From Sphingomonas hankyongi (GTDB lineage Bacteria; Pseudomonadota; Alphaproteobacteria; Sphingomonadales; Sphingomonadaceae): a DNA stretch of 64,000 bases. This document shows positions 38,636 through 47,409 of the stretch, one piece after another. Made by a program: the position numbers and the translations under genes. Numbering within the stretch: the first letter of the stretch is position 1; each line of letters opens with the position of its first letter. The notes below the pieces were generated by a model. That model was not told where the DNA came from and ran no database searches. It saw only the letters and a program-made list of their open reading frames with translations. The DNA is taken from the NCBI RefSeq assembly GCF_023516575.1, contig NZ_JAMGBE010000001.1, positions 248,001 to 312,000 of the forward strand, in the 5' to 3' direction.

Positions 38636-40561
38636 ATGTGCGGAATTGCGGGCTGGTATAGAAGGATGGGTCGCCCGGTAACGCGCGAGATCTTCAGTCG
38701 CCAATGCGACCGCTTGCTGCGTAGGGGCCCCGACGATTTCGGCTATCTGATCGACGGCGATTTCGGCTTCGGAATGCGCCGCCTCAGCATCATCGACGTA
38801 GAGCGCGGTCGACAGCCGATCAGGAGCGCCGACGGGCGCTATTCAATCGTCTGCAACGGCGAGATCGTGAACCATCTCGATTTAAGACGTGAGCTTGGGG
38901 GAAAGCCGGCATTCCGCACGCGGAGCGACATCGAGACGCTCCTGGCAGCCTATGTGAAATGGGGCCACGAAGCCTGGCTTCGGCTTGAGGGCATGTATGC
39001 CGCCGCGATCTGGGACCATCTCACCAAGACCCTGACCCTCGCGCGCGACCCATTGGGCATAAAGCCGCTCTTCTTCTCGGAGCAGCTGGGCGGATTAGCC
39101 TTCGCTTCGGAAATTTCTGCACTCCGCGTCGTTCCGGGGTTCCAGTTCGACGTCGACGAGCGCGGCATCCGTGACTTCTTCCGCTTCGGACACGTGCTCG
39201 GACCGCGGTCGATATTCCGGCAGGTCCGCGCCGTCCCGCCCGGTCACGTCGTGACGGTGGGCGCATTGGGCACGGCCACCCGCTGTTTCTGGAAACCGCA
39301 GATGCGGCCCCAGGCTGGACGGAGTGATAGAGACTGGATCGAAGAGACCCGGCACCGGGTGCGGGCGACAGTCGAAAAGCACATGTTGTCCGACGTTCCC
39401 GTAGGCGTGTTCCTTTCGAGCGGCGTCGATTCCAGCGCGATCGCCGCGAGCATGGCGACTATCTCAACGCATCCGGTCAAAGCCTTCACGGCGGGCTTTC
39501 CAGGATCGAAGATCGACGAAACAGCGGCCGCGTCTGAGATCGCTCGTCACATCGGGCTGGAGCATGTGGTGCTGCCGATCGTCCCCGAGACGGCAGCGGA
39601 GGTTTTGCCGGCAGTCCAGCGATCGTTCGACGAGCCGACCGCGGCCAATTCCGCGATCCCGCTGTGGTATCTTTCCCGATCGGCTTCACAGCATGTGAAG
39701 GTCGTCCTGTGCGGCGAAGGCGGCGACGAACTCTTCCTCGGATACAATCGCCAACGGTGGGCCCGCCGCATGGCTCGATGGTCCACACTCGTCCATGCTC
39801 TCGGCGGGCTCGAATTCGTAGGCGAAATTCCGGATCTCCCGTCGCGACAACTGAATTATCTTCGCGACCATGCCGATCGCTTTCGTCGCGGCGCGATGCT
39901 CACCAATGGATATGAGCGGTTCTTCGCTGCGGTAACGATCACTTCGGACGACGTGCGCAAGCACATCTACGATCCGGAATTCTATCATCTTTGGGATGAG
40001 CCCATGTCGGAGGCGACCTTTGCCGCCACCTATTTCACGGCGAAGCAGCAAGGGTTGTCGGAGCTCGAGCAGCTGGCCCTTGGCGATATTGCGGTCCACA
40101 TGCCGGCATCGCTGCTGCAGCGACTAGACCGATCTACCATGGCTTGGTCGCTCGAAGCGCGAGTTCCATTCCTGTCCCATCAATTTGTGGACTGGGCGCT
40201 GACCATGCCGACGGACATGAAGTTGCGCGGCGGAGTTGGGAAATATGCGCTGAGGCGCGCCTTCGAGCCTCTGCTCCCCGACGGAGCGCTCCACCGGCGC
40301 AAGCTCGGCTTCCAAATGCCTCTCGCTGACTGGTTCGTCGGAAGTTTCAACGACTTTGCGCGCGATGCGTGGCAATCGTCAGGGCTCGCGAGCGAGGGCT
40401 TCCTCGACGCCCGCGGAATCGAACGAACCTTCGAAGAGCATCGCAAGGGCATCCGCAATCATGGCCGCCTTCTCTACGCAATCGCCATGCTGAGTTGCTG
40501 GTGGCGCGAGCAGCTGCCGGTGCCCGTGACCATACCGGCCCGGGAGCGGCAAATTGCCTGA
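38636..40561 (+). CDS. Asparagine-synthase-type glutamine amidotransferase
   Basis: A 641-residue AsnB-family protein. The N-terminal glutaminase domain begins MCGIAGWYRR with Cys2 as nucleophile, and shows RRGPDDFGYL, RLSIIDVERGRQPI and NGEIVNHLDLR. The synthetase domain has the ATP pyrophosphate loop VFLSSGVDSSAIAA and LCGEGGDELFLGYNRQ, and MPASLLQRLDRSTMAWSLEARVPFL in the C-terminal half. Many AsnB paralogues in polysaccharide or antibiotic clusters amidate uronic acids or other carboxylates rather than aspartate; the operon context suggests this here, but the substrate is not readable. The stop overlaps the next gene by eight bases. Confidence 0.92.
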   Translation: MCGIAGWYRRMGRPVTREIFSRQCDRLLRRGPDDFGYLIDGDFGFGMRRLSIIDVERGRQPIRSADGRYSIVCNGEIVNHLDLRRELGGKPAFRTRSDIETLLAAYVKWGHEAWLRLEGMYAAAIWDHLTKTLTLARDPLGIKPLFFSEQLGGLAFASEISALRVVPGFQFDVDERGIRDFFRFGHVLGPRSIFRQVRAVPPGHVVTVGALGTATRCFWKPQMRPQAGRSDRDWIEETRHRVRATVEKHMLSDVPVGVFLSSGVDSSAIAASMATISTHPVKAFTAGFPGSKIDETAAASEIARHIGLEHVVLPIVPETAAEVLPAVQRSFDEPTAANSAIPLWYLSRSASQHVKVVLCGEGGDELFLGYNRQRWARRMARWSTLVHALGGLEFVGEIPDLPSRQLNYLRDHADRFRRGAMLTNGYERFFAAVTITSDDVRKHIYDPEFYHLWDEPMSEATFAATYFTAKQQGLSELEQLALGDIAVHMPASLLQRLDRSTMAWSLEARVPFLSHQFVDWALTMPTDMKLRGGVGKYALRRAFEPLLPDGALHRRKLGFQMPLADWFVGSFNDFARDAWQSSGLASEGFLDARGIERTFEEHRKGIRNHGRLLYAIAMLSCWWREQLPVPVTIPARERQIA

Positions 40562-42569
40562 CGATCCTCTTTTCAGCGATCGCGCCTCCGGCAAGAAGGT
40601 TTGGATATTACTCTGCAATCGGACCGGCGACGACAATCAGGTGCGCGCGCTCGCGACGGCCGTTGGGCTTCCCTTCGAGGTCAAGGAGCTGGAATTCAAC
40701 CGGCTGCGCCACGTGCGTCGACTGCGTGACGAGCGCCTCTTGTATCTGACTCAAGAGGCACGCTCGAAGCTGGTCCCGCCCTGGCCCGACCTTGTGATTG
40801 GACTGGGTTACGAAAGCATGCCGGTCGCGCGCTTCATTCGTCGCCAGTCGCGAGGTCGCACCCGTCTGGTGCAGATCGGCAATCCCCGATCGACGATCGA
40901 CGACATCGACCTGCTGATTGCGACCCCGCAATATCCGATCGCGAGCGCCGCGAATGTCCTCAGGATCCCGCTCCCGATCGGGAACCCTGCCGGGTGCGTG
41001 GAGCCGACCGCCGAAGAACAGCTTTGGCTGGAATCGATGCCTCGACCGCGCCGGATGATCGCTGTTGGCGGAAACACGAGACAGTGGAAGGTCGACCCTG
41101 CGAAGCTCGAGCGTGCTGTCCGCAATCTCAAGGCAGAACGAGCGAAGCTCGGTGGAAGCGTGATTGCGGTCACCAGCCGACGCACGCCGAAGTCGGTCGC
41201 TCGCATGTTGGAGAAGCTACTGCGTGATGATGCGGAAGCTTGCGTGCACAACTTCCCGCGCTTCGCTCCGCTTCTTGCTTGCTGCGACGAGTTCCACGTG
41301 ACCGCTGACAGCGTCTCGATGCTTTCGGAGGCCATCCTTACGCAAAAGCCGGTCGCAATGATTCCGATCGGCCGTTCATTTCGGGGGAAGGCTGCTCATC
41401 TGCTGCGCAGCCTGGGCGTTCGCCTCCGATCGAACACCGACCTGCCTGCTTTCTGGAATCACCTCCGCCTGAGCGGTCTCGTGGGCCGGGCTGACGACCC
41501 CAAGGCCTCTGACGCCGTCGAAACGACACAGGAAGCTGCCAAGGCGGTCCGACAGGTGCTCGAACAGCCCCGGAGCCCAAAAATCTGGGCGCTGCTCGGC
41601 GCGCACCGGGGCGATAATAACCAGGTCCTGGCACTCGCCGAGGCGCTTGGCCTTCCTTTTGAACGCAAGCAGCTGACTTACAATCGCTGGCGCCATCTCG
41701 GGCCACTATTGCTTGGAGCGACGCTGCGCAGTCTCGATCCCCGTTCTCGCGAGTTGCTCACCGGCAAAGCCCCCGATCTCACCATCTCGACAGGCCATCG
41801 CAGCGTGGCCGTCGTTCAGGCGCTACGAAAGCAATCGGGCGGCAGCACGCGATCCATCCACGTCGGCTATCCCCGCATTTCTCCGGCCAAGTTCGACCTG
41901 GTTATCGCTACGCCCGAATATCCGATCGAAGATCACGCGAACTTGCTGCGACTGCCCTTCGCGCTGACCAGGCGAAAGGCGCCGGCTGAAAACCGGGCGG
42001 ATTTCTGGGACGCCCATCCAGCCCCGCGACGCCTTCTGATCCTGGGCGGCTCCACACTCTATTGGCGGCTCGACCCCGAAGAGGTCTGGAGAACAGTGGA
42101 TGACCTGCTGGCTGGCCCGGCTGGAAACGGGTCGCTCGTCGTAGTCGGCAGTCCGCGGACCCCGCAACGCCTTCTCGCCGAGGTCGAGAAGCGGATAGCC
42201 AGCTCAAGCTGCCCGGCGACTCTCATTCCTTTCGGCGGAATTCCCACTTACGTCGAGCTGCTCGATCACGCCGACGAGATCCATGTAACGGCCGACAGCG
42301 TGGCGATGGTCTCCGATGCGATATCCACGCGGAAACCGGTGCAGCTCGTCCCGGTCCGGCCTAGCCTCCTGGGCAGCTGGGTCATGACAGTCATGAGCTT
42401 TGCCCGTCCCGCAAAACCCATTCCGCCGAACGATCTTCGCGCTTTCTGGCGGACGCTTCGCGAGCACGGTCTCATTTCTGACGCCGTTGGCTTGGGCCCA
42501 AGCGCAGTGCCCAACGTCAACCGCCTCGCCGCTTCGCGCTCCGCTACGATCCTCGGGGGCGGTCCATGA
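40554..42569 (+). CDS. Tandem-duplicated ELM1-family (DUF1022) protein
   Basis: A 671-residue protein formed by two complete copies of the mitochondrial-fission ELM1 / DUF1022 domain, about residues 14-310 and 342-650. Paired motifs: GDDNQVRALATAVGLPFEVK and GDNNQVLALAEALGLPFERK; LLIATPQYPI and LVIATPEYPI; FHVTADSVSMLSEAI and IHVTADSVAMVSDAI. The fold resembles GT-B glycosyltransferases, and bacterial members occur beside LPS genes, but no reaction is established. Start is TTG at 40554 with GGGAG upstream. It overlaps the amidotransferase gene by eight bases and the oxygenase gene by four. Confidence 0.9.
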   Translation: MPDDPLFSDRASGKKVWILLCNRTGDDNQVRALATAVGLPFEVKELEFNRLRHVRRLRDERLLYLTQEARSKLVPPWPDLVIGLGYESMPVARFIRRQSRGRTRLVQIGNPRSTIDDIDLLIATPQYPIASAANVLRIPLPIGNPAGCVEPTAEEQLWLESMPRPRRMIAVGGNTRQWKVDPAKLERAVRNLKAERAKLGGSVIAVTSRRTPKSVARMLEKLLRDDAEACVHNFPRFAPLLACCDEFHVTADSVSMLSEAILTQKPVAMIPIGRSFRGKAAHLLRSLGVRLRSNTDLPAFWNHLRLSGLVGRADDPKASDAVETTQEAAKAVRQVLEQPRSPKIWALLGAHRGDNNQVLALAEALGLPFERKQLTYNRWRHLGPLLLGATLRSLDPRSRELLTGKAPDLTISTGHRSVAVVQALRKQSGGSTRSIHVGYPRISPAKFDLVIATPEYPIEDHANLLRLPFALTRRKAPAENRADFWDAHPAPRRLLILGGSTLYWRLDPEEVWRTVDDLLAGPAGNGSLVVVGSPRTPQRLLAEVEKRIASSSCPATLIPFGGIPTYVELLDHADEIHVTADSVAMVSDAISTRKPVQLVPVRPSLLGSWVMTVMSFARPAKPIPPNDLRAFWRTLREHGLISDAVGLGPSAVPNVNRLAASRSATILGGGP

Positions 42570-43327
42570 GGACGGTGGAACGCGACATCGAGAATTATCT
42601 CGTCGACGCCGTCGAACGAAGCGAGCTTCGACACTCCCCCTTCGATCACATCTACATGGCCAATGTGCTTCCGCGGCCGGAATATGAGACCTTGCTCTCC
42701 TCCATGCCTGATCGACGATCCTATCATGAGCTGCGGCACCGCGACGCAATGCGTGCCGACGGACACAGCACGCGGCTGCGCATGTACCTTTATCCGGAGC
42801 TCCTGCGGCAGCTGCCTTCCGAGCAACGGCGGGTATGGGCGTCGATCGGCCGCGCCTTTTGCTCGCGTGAACTCGAGCAGGCCTTCAGGAGAAAGTTCCG
42901 TTCCGTTCTCGAAGCGCGCTTCGGCAAGCCGGTCGGACGCATTGGGCTCTACCCTGTCCCAATATTGCTTCGTGACCAGCCAGGATACCGGATCGGAATC
43001 CACGCGGATGCGCCCACCAAGGCAATCACCGTCCAATTCTACCTGCCTGCGGACGAGCGCCAGCGGCATCTCGGCACGATCTTTCACGAGGGCGAGACTG
43101 GCGAGCTCGCCGAGCGACAGACAAAAATGCCCTTCCTCCCGGCAAGCGGCTACGCTTTTCCGGTTTCGCTGACGGAGAGCTGGCACAGTGCGGACCGGAC
43201 TGAAGTCGCCGACGGCGAACGCGTTTCGATGATGGTCACCTACTATGTCGCCGACACCATCCTCGGCCGGATCAAGTACCGGTTACGGAGAGCCGGAATG
43301 CGGGTCGGGCTGCACCCGAGGGGGTAA
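42566..43327 (+). CDS. 2-oxoglutarate/Fe(II)-dependent oxygenase-like protein
   Basis: A 253-residue protein with the double-stranded beta-helix iron triad: His146 and Asp148 in GYRIGIHADAP, and His207 in SLTESWHSADR, with Arg219 in DGERVSMMVTYY placed to bind 2-oxoglutarate. Such enzymes hydroxylate sugars, lipids, peptides or small molecules. Here it is the third gene of a tightly overlapped operon with the amidotransferase and ELM1-like genes, so hydroxylation of the same glycan or glycolipid is the simplest idea. The substrate is unknown. Confidence 0.8.
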   Translation: MRTVERDIENYLVDAVERSELRHSPFDHIYMANVLPRPEYETLLSSMPDRRSYHELRHRDAMRADGHSTRLRMYLYPELLRQLPSEQRRVWASIGRAFCSRELEQAFRRKFRSVLEARFGKPVGRIGLYPVPILLRDQPGYRIGIHADAPTKAITVQFYLPADERQRHLGTIFHEGETGELAERQTKMPFLPASGYAFPVSLTESWHSADRTEVADGERVSMMVTYYVADTILGRIKYRLRRAGMRVGLHPRG

Positions 43328-43358
43328 AGAGCTCTCCCTTCGCCCGAGCCGTGCGACG

Positions 43359-44924
43359 TCAACGCCGATCGAGCCGGTCGAGCGTAGTCAACATTCGGGT
43401 CATCTGCTCTTCTGCCGTACGTAGTTCCGCCGCGATTTTGTCCGGATCGGCCGCCTCGATCGCTTCGCGGATTTCCTTGTCGACGTCGATCGATTCCGCC
43501 TCGCGAATGGCGCTAAGGATCTCCGCCTTCCTTTTTTCGGGGTCTTCGCCATGCGCGCGAAGCTCGGCGGCCACCGAATCTATTTCTGCGAGGTCACGCC
43601 GGCGGTCCTCCTGATCCTGCATGAGCTCCCGTTTCAGCTCGCCGCTCCGGGCGCGATCAGCTTCCTGGCGAAGCTCCGCCAGTTCCTTCGGCAACTCAGC
43701 CCGTTCACGAGCGAGCTCGCGTTGCGAGTCCAGAATGGCCTTGCGAATCTGGGAACGCTCGGCCGGGCTCAGCTCCTGCAGGCGCTTCACCTTGCCGTTG
43801 ATGAGCACATCATCATTCGCGAAGAACGCAGTGCTCCCCTTATCCAGCTTGACCCCGCCGGCCAGAGTCACCGTTCCGTCCTGATTCTCTCGAACGGATT
43901 TGTCGTCCACAGCAGTCACTGCCGCGGCAGATGCCAACGCCCGAGGTGTATTCGGCACACGCATGCCGGTCTGAAGCACTTTCGACGCAGCTGCAGGCGG
44001 GGCGCCGGCGGGCACTTCGACATAAAGCGTGGCCCAGCTCGCCGTCAGCGGCAAAGCCGTGGCGGCGGTCAGGGCGATGAGTGTCTTGCCGGCCGCGCGG
44101 CGACGGCTGCTTGGGCTGGTGAGCATGGATCGTACCCTTTTCTGCAATGTGCTCGGGCGATCGAGCGCGGCCGCAAACAGCAGCGCGCGTCCCGACGCCG
44201 CTTTGGCGATGGCCTGCGCATAGGTCGCGCGATTAAGTCTACTGATCTTGTCGAGGACTCGCGCGTCGCAAGCCGCTTCCTGGTCGAAACGGAAGGCGGA
44301 ATGGCTGAGCCACGCCAGCGGGTTGAACCACTGCAGGCAAAGCAACACGAAGGCGAGGTGATTGATGAGCACGTCGCCCGACCGGTGATGGGAAAGCTCG
44401 TGATCGAAAGCGAGGCGGCGCTCCTGCGGCTCGTACCGATCGTCGAAATCGACCGGCAGCGCGATGACCCGATCGAGAATGCCAAAGGCCATCGGTCCCC
44501 GCACCGCTGCGCTACGAACGATCCTTATATCGCCGAGGCACGCCACCTGGACGCTGTCACGAAGGACTTGGCGCCGTTGGGATCGATAGACGATCGCACC
44601 GCACACCAGCATTGCCGAAGCACCGACAAGCCAGGTCGACAACGCGAGAACGTCCCAACCACCGAGTTGGTCGACCAGGCTCGGAACGACCGGCCCTGCG
44701 ATCGAAGGCGGCGCTGAATAGGTTGCGGCGGGCGCAAGCGAAGCGGAGACCGCTCGCTCGACCGTCCATGTCAGCGGCGGCATCAGAAGGCGCAGCGTGG
44801 GGACCAGCCACAAGGCGTATGCGACCGCAGGACCGAACTCCCGCCGCACCGGCTCGCGGATCAGAAGCACGAAACCCATCAATAGAGAGGTCGCAAGCAA
44901 AGTGTCGGACAGCCAGTCGATCAT
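43359..44924 (-). CDS. M56-family (BlaR1/MecR1-like) membrane metalloprotease
   Basis: A 521-residue protein. Three or four N-terminal helices surround the zinc protease motif FDHELSHHRSGDVLINHLA (HExxH), followed by QEAACDARVLD with the third ligand Glu. A further helix (about 245-262) ends the protease part. The C-terminal third is a long charged coiled coil (ERAELPKELAELRQEADRAR onward) and not the penicillin-binding sensor of true BlaR1, so the signal is unlikely to be a beta-lactam. It overlaps the BlaI-type repressor gene by four bases and should cleave that repressor on sensing its signal, by analogy. Confidence 0.88.
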   Translation of the reverse strand: MIDWLSDTLLATSLLMGFVLLIREPVRREFGPAVAYALWLVPTLRLLMPPLTWTVERAVSASLAPAATYSAPPSIAGPVVPSLVDQLGGWDVLALSTWLVGASAMLVCGAIVYRSQRRQVLRDSVQVACLGDIRIVRSAAVRGPMAFGILDRVIALPVDFDDRYEPQERRLAFDHELSHHRSGDVLINHLAFVLLCLQWFNPLAWLSHSAFRFDQEAACDARVLDKISRLNRATYAQAIAKAASGRALLFAAALDRPSTLQKRVRSMLTSPSSRRRAAGKTLIALTAATALPLTASWATLYVEVPAGAPPAAASKVLQTGMRVPNTPRALASAAAVTAVDDKSVRENQDGTVTLAGGVKLDKGSTAFFANDDVLINGKVKRLQELSPAERSQIRKAILDSQRELARERAELPKELAELRQEADRARSGELKRELMQDQEDRRRDLAEIDSVAAELRAHGEDPEKRKAEILSAIREAESIDVDKEIREAIEAADPDKIAAELRTAEEQMTRMLTTLDRLDRR

Positions 44925-45292
44925 TTGCGCAACTCCCTGAGCATGGCCTCGATCTGTGCGATATCCTCCTCGTCGAGCGCTTCCTCTTCCGCCAGGCGAG
45001 CAAACAGTGGTGACAATTTGCCGCCGAACAGCCTCGCCACGAAGCGACGGGATTCGTCGGCCACATAGGGTTCACGCTCAATAGCGGGCAGGTAGAGAAA
45101 CCGCCGTCCATCCTTCTTGGGTTCGACCGCGCGCTTCGCCAACAGCCGGGAAATCAGGCTCTTCACCGTCGCCAGCGACCAATCGCGATCGGCGGGCACG
45201 CGCTCGGCAATCTCGATGGCGGTTAGTGGCCGGGCCGCGGACCACAGCGCCTCCATCACATACCATTCCGCGTCGCTGAGCCGCTTTTCCAT
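44921..45292 (-). CDS. BlaI/MecI-type transcriptional repressor
   Basis: A 123-residue winged-helix repressor. MEKRLSDAEWYVMEALWSAA, ERVPADRDWSLATVKSLISR and LLAKRAVEPKKDGRRFLYLP are close to the BlaI pattern; the C-terminal half is the dimerisation part. I chose the ATG at 45292. A multi-dyad operator lies 18-54 bases upstream, which fits autorepression of the repressor-protease operon. Confidence 0.93.
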   Translation of the reverse strand: MEKRLSDAEWYVMEALWSAARPLTAIEIAERVPADRDWSLATVKSLISRLLAKRAVEPKKDGRRFLYLPAIEREPYVADESRRFVARLFGGKLSPLFARLAEEEALDEEDIAQIEAMLRELRK

Positions 45293-45309
45293 CACGAGTC
45301 GCCTCTCAC

Positions 45310-45346
45310 GATTACGGATGTAATCATAGTGATTACGTTTGTAAAC
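45310..45346. promoter_or_regulatory. BlaI-type operator: overlapping TTAC/GTAA dyads
   Basis: Three overlapping inverted repeats: GATTAC-GGAT-GTAATC (45310-45325), GTAATCA-TAG-TGATTAC (45320-45336) and GATTAC-GTTT-GTAAAC (45331-45346, one mismatch). The two outer dyads share TTAC-N4-GTAA and are 21 bases apart, two helical turns. They sit immediately upstream of the repressor gene in the AT-richest stretch of the area, so they are its likely operator and promoter region. Confidence 0.85.
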
Positions 45347-45363
45347 GAAAAAGGCGAGAGCCT

Positions 45364-45885
45364 TTAAACCGCGGTGAGCGTCTCCGAATAACGCGCCGCC
45401 TTTTCCGCGTAATGCGCAGCTGAAGCGCGCAGCGCGGCTTTCTCGGCGTCGGTGAGCTGCCGCACGACGCGCGCCGGGCTGCCGACGATCAGGCTGCCGC
45501 TCGAAAACCTCTTCCCTTCGGTGATCAGCGCCCCTGCCCCGACAAGGCATTCGGGCTCGAGGATCGCGCCGTTGAGCAGCTTGGCGCCCATTCCGATCAG
45601 GCAATCGTCGCCGATCGTGCATCCATGGAGGATGGCCTGGTGGCCGACGGTCACGCGCGCGCCGATGGTGAGCGGAAGACCCGGGTCGCTATGGCCGATC
45701 GCGCCGTCCTGGATGTTGCTGTCCTCCCCGACGATGATCGGCGTGTTGTCGGCGCGGATGATGGCGCCGAACCATATGCTGGCCCTCGCGCCAAGCCGGA
45801 CATCGCCAATAAGGTCCGCGGAAGGCGCCACCCACGCCCCCGGTCCAAGCTGCGGCCTCGCATCGTCGATTGCATACAGCGGCAT
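45364..45885 (-). CDS. Gamma-class carbonic anhydrase family protein
   Basis: A 173-residue left-handed beta-helix protein with hexapeptide repeats (APSADLIGDVRLGARASIWF onward). The zinc-ligand region fits the gamma class: NIQDGAIGH for the first His and VTVGHQAILHGCTIGD for the next two. The family forms trimers; many members (YrdA, PaaY-like) have weak or no carbonic anhydrase activity. I chose the ATG at 45885, behind GGAGG; a TTG one codon earlier is also possible. It is coupled to the ABM-domain gene by a one-base overlap. Confidence 0.9.
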   Translation of the reverse strand: MPLYAIDDARPQLGPGAWVAPSADLIGDVRLGARASIWFGAIIRADNTPIIVGEDSNIQDGAIGHSDPGLPLTIGARVTVGHQAILHGCTIGDDCLIGMGAKLLNGAILEPECLVGAGALITEGKRFSSGSLIVGSPARVVRQLTDAEKAALRASAAHYAEKAARYSETLTAV

Positions 45886-46187
45886 CAATCCTCCTCGAAG
45901 GTTCCGACGAACTCCTCGTCGCCAGAAAGCCCCTCCAGCTCCCTGTCCAGCTTTCGATATTCGTCGCCGAACTGCCGCTGGAAGGCGTCAAAGTCGGCCT
46001 CGGATCGCCAATGGTCCAGGGTCATCCACCAGCCGCCCTCTCCTTCGGGCCTGAGCAGCCGGGTACCGTAATATCCGTCTGCCCTGCGAAACAGCGCAGC
46101 CCAGACGCTTTCCGCGCCATAGGCCGCGGCGAACTCATCCTCCCGGCCATCGGGAGGCCGGAACTTCCACACGCGGACGTGGGTCAT
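45885..46187 (-). CDS. Antibiotic biosynthesis monooxygenase (ABM) domain protein
   Basis: A 100-residue dimeric alpha/beta-barrel type protein: MTHVRVWKFRPPDGREDEF, then AAYGAESVWAALFRRADGYY, TRLLRPEGEGGWWMTLDHW and DAFQRQFGDEY. Members include quinone-forming monooxygenases, haem-degrading proteins and many of unknown role. It lies between the PfkB-type kinase gene (9-base gap) and the carbonic anhydrase gene on the same strand. Confidence 0.8.
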   Translation of the reverse strand: MTHVRVWKFRPPDGREDEFAAAYGAESVWAALFRRADGYYGTRLLRPEGEGGWWMTLDHWRSEADFDAFQRQFGDEYRKLDRELEGLSGDEEFVGTFEED

Positions 46188-46196
46188 ACCTTGCTC

Positions 46197-47105
46197 CTAT
46201 GCCACCAGCTGCGGTTCTGGAACCTGCTCGAGCAGGCGCTCGACATCCTTCGGGTAGGCAAGATCGGTCCCTTCCGACAGCGTCGCGGCCGCGCCTGCCG
46301 CGACGGCGACCCTGAACGCCTGACTCGGATCGAGCCTCATCGCGAGTCCGGCGGTCATCCCGGCGAGGAAGCTGTCGCCGGCGCCTACAGTGCTCACCGT
46401 GTCCACTTCGAGGCTGGGAAGCAAATGCGCACCGCCGCTATCGACCAGCATTGCGCCGTCTGCGCCAAGGGTGACCGCGACAAGCTTTGCATGGCCGCTG
46501 TCGACGATGCTCCTCGCGGCAGCGGGGTCGATTTCTTCCTTGCTCGCCTTCAGCAAGTAGATGCCGCCGGCGACGATGGCCTCCTTCAGCTCACCGCCGG
46601 ACGTATCGAGCACCAGCTTTGCGCCCTGACTACGGACCTGCGCGCCGACCGTGGCGTAAAAGCTGTCCGGCACGCACGGCGGAAGCGAGCCGCTCGCAAC
46701 GAAATAGTCGCAGTTGCTCTCGGCGGTGGCCTCAATACAGGCGCGAAGCTCTTCCGGTGAGACGGTGGGCCCTTCGGGCACGAACCGATATTCGCGATGC
46801 GTCGAATGCTCATGGATGGTCAGGCTCGTGCGCGTGTCATCGGCGATCCAGACCGGCCGTCGCGTGAGGCCCTCGCGCTCGAGCATTGCATCAAACGCCT
46901 TGCCCGTCGCGCCGCCCGCAAGGAATACGGCCTCCACGCTGACCCCGAACCGCTGGAGCACCCGGGCGACGTTAATCCCTCCCCCGCCGGGATCGATGCG
47001 CTCCCGGCATGTGCGGACCTTCCGTTCGGGCTCGACCTTCTCGGCCTCGCTCGAGACGTCGATGGACGGGTTCAGCGTCAGAGTTCTTACTGAAAAATGG
47101 GTCAT
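46197..47105 (-). CDS. PfkB-family hexose kinase (1-phosphofructokinase/tagatose-6-phosphate kinase class)
   Basis: A 302-residue ribokinase-fold kinase. RTLTLNPSIDVSSEAEKVEP and GGGGINVARVLQRFGVSVEA match the fructose-phosphate kinase subgroup, and VSTVGAGDSFLAGMTAGLAM is the PfkB signature 2 with the catalytic Asp in GAGDSF. The exact sugar phosphate is not readable: PfkB-type 6-phosphofructokinase II, 1-phosphofructokinase and tagatose-6-phosphate kinase share these features. Confidence 0.88.
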   Translation of the reverse strand: MTHFSVRTLTLNPSIDVSSEAEKVEPERKVRTCRERIDPGGGGINVARVLQRFGVSVEAVFLAGGATGKAFDAMLEREGLTRRPVWIADDTRTSLTIHEHSTHREYRFVPEGPTVSPEELRACIEATAESNCDYFVASGSLPPCVPDSFYATVGAQVRSQGAKLVLDTSGGELKEAIVAGGIYLLKASKEEIDPAAARSIVDSGHAKLVAVTLGADGAMLVDSGGAHLLPSLEVDTVSTVGAGDSFLAGMTAGLAMRLDPSQAFRVAVAAGAAATLSEGTDLAYPKDVERLLEQVPEPQLVA

Positions 47106-47409
47106 CGGAACGGCTGTAGCCCAACCTTGCCCTGTGGGGCACTCTCAGCTAAGGCGCGCGGCGTCCGGCGGGCGCTCAGCTTAGCACCCGCGGCAGCCCG
47201 TCCTTTGGCGAGCGCGTACGGTTGACCGGGATGATCCGGGGCCGGGACGCGCTTTTTTCCGTCCACGGGCATAGCCGCCGAACGCTCGACGGATGCCGTT
47301 TCTGCATGAGGCAGCGGCGGCAGTGCATTTGACCAGGTCCGCATGTGAAGGCCCGCCACGGTGGCGGCCAAGCGGCAGGCCCGAGTGAATCAGAGAGACA
47401 ACAGACCTT
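47106..47409. other. Non-coding leader region upstream of rpsA
   Basis: About 300 bases between the divergent kinase and rpsA starts. It should hold both promoters and the rpsA 5' leader. At 47353-47367 there is a perfect 7-bp dyad CCGCCAC-G-GTGGCGG, 43 bases before the rpsA start. I see no convincing reading frame or RNA gene in it. Confidence 0.4.

Noticed and set aside
43359-45292. A beta-lactam-inducible resistance operon (BlaI plus BlaR1)
   Set aside because: The M56 protein lacks the penicillin-binding sensor domain and no beta-lactamase is adjacent; the B3 enzyme is 20 kb away in another operon.
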